DNA of 64,000 nt from Telmatactis stephensoni (lineage: Eukaryota; Cnidaria; Anthozoa; Actiniaria; Isophelliidae), in the NCBI GenBank assembly GCA_029948255.1, contig JALIZF010001264.1:62001-126000 (forward strand). The letters are read 5' to 3'. Position 1 is the stretch's first letter. Each line of letters starts with the position of its first letter. Under the pieces are notes generated by a model. That model saw nothing but the letters and a program-made list of their open reading frames with translations, had not been told where the DNA came from and ran no database searches. Below are positions 61,131-64,000 of this stretch, piece by piece. A program made the translations under genes and the position numbers.

Positions 61131-62825
61131 ATGTGGAGAACGCTTCGAAAAGGTAAGATGAACCAGCGAAGAAATAAAATTTCAGCATTTATTTGAGAAA
61201 TTTTTGGGTTGGTGCCTTTGTGCTCACTGTGCACTAATGTCTTCTTCTCCAGTGTTTTGCAAGCGTTCTGGAAATCCAGCCAACCTTCGACTTGGACAAG
61301 TACAAGTCAACGAGAAAAATGACGATGGTCATGCATTACCTAGCTCTGAACTCAATGTACGTCGGCATGGTAAAGTAGTCCGTCTAATAGACCACGATCT
61401 CTCACGAGTTGAAATAGAAGATGGCTTCAACTTGGTTCGATCTTTTCTGCTTCATGCGAATAAAAAACAGCAAAAGAAAGTCGCTAAAATAACCAGTTTT
61501 ATTGGTGATGGAAGAGAAGAAGAGGACTCTGATTGTGGCTCGTTTTTGGATGAGTTTAAATTGGTAAGTAAAATACTGTGTACATTTATAGTAAACTTGT
61601 ACAGTGTCCTTAAGGCGATCACGTGGTGTTGCATCAGCTTGTCTTGACATCGACAAGAAATAAAATATCATTTTAAAATCTTAATATTAAGATACATTTT
61701 TATTTTACTTTCAGTGGTGCTCTGGGGTCCTTGCACTGTCTAGTATACTAAGCTGCAGAAAATTCATTTATGACCAAGATGACAACATAGACTTTAAGAG
61801 GATTCCCCAAGCTCTGTATTTTGCAGCTACCCATAATCCAAGATCAGTATTGGCTGTACTACCTGTAGTCCACCAAGATACTGGTCAAAGAGATATTGAA
61901 TCAAGGAATGATGCAGATTCACTGAGTGATGCTGCAGCATCCTTTGAGCTAACCTCTGATGAATGCACGGCAGAATGTCAAAACAAACTAGGTGTAAAAT
62001 ATGCAGCTAGAAAACAATACAAAGAAGCATTTGCACTGTTCCAGCAAAGCTAGTTTACATGGGTATTCCCTTGCACAGTTTAACCTTGGTTTGTGCTATG
62101 AGAATGGCAAAGGAGTTGACAGAGATCTTGAAAGAGCCGCAGAGTGTTATAAAAAGGCAGCAGGTCTTAATCATAGTGGAGCATTGTATAACCTTGCATT
62201 GTTCTACATGGAAGGCATTGGAGGACTTCCTAAAGATCAGCATAAAGGACTTGAGCTATTAGAGATAGCAGCTCAGGGAGGTTTAGGAAAAGCTCAATCC
62301 TACTTAGGTATCCACTACGCCCATAAATCATCCCATGATGCTGACTATTCTAAAGCAATATCTTACCTCGAACAAGCTGTTCTTAAGAAGGATAAAGAAG
62401 CAGAATATCATTTAGGTATTTGCTATGAGCGTGGCCTAGGAGTCGAACGCAACATGGTGATGGCTGGTCAAATGTATAAAGCTGCAGCCAAACATGGTAA
62501 CATGTCAGCACAATTTAATGTAGGAGTCTTCTATGAACATGGTTTAGGAGACTTCCCTGTCAACCACAAAGAGGCATTGAGGTATTACAGAATGGCAGCC
62601 GAGAATGGAGATAAAGATGCCCAACATAACTACTTAGTTCTAAACCAACAGCTCTCGGCATCGTCAGCTGGATATGATATGCTGTGGACAATCTTTAAAC
62701 AGATGATTGTAAATAACAAAGGAGCTACAGAAAAAGGCATAGCTCGTTGTTCATCAAGCCCAGATATTAATGAACATTCAAAAGCAACACATTGTGACTC
62801 AGGACAACCTCTTGTTGCAGTTTAA
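61131..62825 (+). CDS. DELE1: DELE1-like mitochondrial stress signalling protein with SEL1 repeats, frameshifted
   Basis: Exons: 61131-61152 (MWRTLRK plus one base), 61253-61563, 61715-62825. DELE1 is a mitochondrial protein that relays mitochondrial stress to the HRI kinase branch of the integrated stress response. The N-terminus is basic, and WCSGVLALSSIL at the start of exon 3 is a short hydrophobic segment. From about 61980 a run of SEL1/TPR-like repeats follows (LGVKYAARKQYKEAFALFQQ; FNLGLCYENGKGVDRD; YHLGICYERGLGVERN; FNVGVFYEHGLGDF). The C-terminus has SSSPDIN, like the serine-rich tail of DELE1. Odd point: the frame stops at TAG 62051-62053, while the repeats continue without a gap in the +1 frame to TAA 62823-62825. 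One surplus base near 62046-62048 (AAA) explains this. An assembly error, a null allele or a real frameshift are all possible. Poly(A) signal at 62907-62912. Confidence 0.82.
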
Positions 62826-62906
62826 AAAAATGGTTTTGTATAATTTCTTTATATAACAGTTTGACTGTTTCAAAATGTAAATTTTTATGTAAATATTGTT
62901 AACATA

Positions 62907-62912
62907 AATAAA
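62907..62912 (+). terminator. Poly(A) signal AATAAA of the DELE1-like gene
   Basis: AATAAA lies 82 bp after the stop codon, followed by a T-rich stretch ending in gttggttat, as expected for a 3' cleavage region. Confidence 0.65.
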
Positions 62913-63109
62913 GTATTCCATAATTTTTTTGTTGGTTATATAGTTTATCATGAGTAAAATAAATACATTTACATATGAGAATGAATTGATATTGAGCTGT
63001 CCTCTGATTGCTCAAATTTTCTAAAAAGCTATGCAAACCATTCATGACTCAGATATAATTGTATGCTTTTGATATATATTGTATTTTTTTCTTAATTTTT
63101 TTTTTCTTA

Positions 63110-63984
63110 GACCATTTCCGAGATGCGTAGACCACTGACAAAAGTATCGCGGGCACGACTTGAAAACGAGGTATTTTCGGGCACATTTGTTTCTGACAGA
63201 AACTTTAGAAGTAAGGCAAAAAAACACCTTTTTGCGGCTCTCATTTAAGCTGTAAGACTAAACTAAAAGAATTCCAGCTTTTGTAATGATTTTGATCTAA
63301 CTATCTGGACTTTCATTTCTGGCTATGAAGCTAAAGAACAGAGTTCTGAAGGGCGATATCAGCTGAGCCGTTTCTGCTCTGTGAAAGGACTAGCAGCTGA
63401 CTACAAAAAAGGCTTTTTATAAGGTATTTTCTTTCATTCTTTATCATGTTTCGTATCTGGAAGTCTACATCAATATTTGATAATATTTGAAGTAAATACA
63501 ACTGATTTTAGGAGATGTTTTATTGTTAACGATCAACGAGCGATTGGATGTTTCACTAAAAAGGCTGTAAGTTGAGAATTTTATGACTTTACTGTACAAA
63601 AACAATAGTCAAATAAACAATATGATCAATTGAATCTTGAATGTTTTTATGAGTTATTCTTCAATTGAAGCATTTATTTTCTCCTCTTATCAATGCTCTG
63701 TTGTGGGGATTTCTCGGGGATCTTTGACTAAAGATCGATTTTAATGTCAGAAAGTCGCCAAAAACAGTATATTCTTTATATCAGCGGAATTCTATGTGGA
63801 TTCAGTTGTCGATATGTAATGATAGAAGTGATGATTTTTCCATGAGGTCTTAAAATCTGATTGTTTTTGAATCGTCTGTTCAGAAAAATCTTTCTGCTAT
63901 TTTGTTGACATTGCCCGAAAATGCCTCGTTTTCAAGTCCGTCCGCGATCTTCTTGAAAGCGGTCTCCGCATCTCGGAAATGGTC
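63110..63984. mobile_element. TA-flanked TIR element (Tc1/mariner-like, non-autonomous)
   Basis: Left end GACCATTTCCGAGATGCG and right end (reverse complement) GACCATTTCCGAGATGCG, with gacttgaaaacgagg and attttcggg also shared, giving TIRs of about 80 bp. TA lies outside both ends (63108-63109; 63985-63986). The 875-bp interior shows no recognisable transposase. Confidence 0.8.
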
Positions 63985-64000
63985 TAATCCTTTCCCTCAG

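Overview
This is animal nuclear DNA: intron-rich, AT-rich genes with GT-AG introns, tRNA-derived SINEs, non-LTR retrotransposons and a dense load of palindromic DNA elements (MITEs). The style (animal-type LARS1, NUDCD2 and DELE1 genes, an intronless rhodopsin-class receptor, and a tRNA-SINE with a poly-T and AT-rich 3' body) suggests a cnidarian, most likely an anthozoan. That assignment is inference, not proof.

Four host genes are supported. (1) Cytosolic leucyl-tRNA synthetase (LARS1) fills about 51 kb on the minus strand, with its start codon at 51848 and coding traced to 1216, plus two tentative last exons down to 700. I could place 33 confident exons, including a 6-nt microexon. Two introns are very large: intron 21 (25072-40270) and intron 22 (12493-24942). 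(2) An intronless 342-residue class A GPCR (30626-31654, plus strand) is nested inside LARS1 intron 21 on the opposite strand. (3) NUDCD2 (52066-55033, plus strand, 4 exons, 156 aa) is divergent from LARS1, with only 217 bp between the two start codons, so a shared bidirectional promoter is likely. (4) A DELE1-like mitochondrial stress gene with SEL1 repeats (61131-62825, plus strand, 3 exons) carries a 1-nt frameshift in its last exon.

The rest is mostly mobile and repetitive DNA. LARS1 introns between 1.5 and 10.3 kb hold at least ten inverted-repeat elements, among them a 194-bp nearly perfect palindrome with a 2-nt spacer beside a decayed Crypton/DUF3504-like reading frame. Intron 22 holds a non-LTR retrotransposon with an uninterrupted 1177-codon endonuclease/reverse transcriptase ORF, which landed inside a TIR element. 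Intron 21 holds a roughly 455-bp GAAA array just upstream of the GPCR, and a roughly 60-bp minisatellite split by a SINE. Between NUDCD2 and DELE1 lies a 72-bp satellite array (56.5-59.9 kb) that has been split by a MITE, by a second MITE and by a truncated LINE. The last 0.9 kb is a TA-flanked TIR element.

Exon limits were set by reading splice sites and matching remembered family features. No alignment or RNA data were available.
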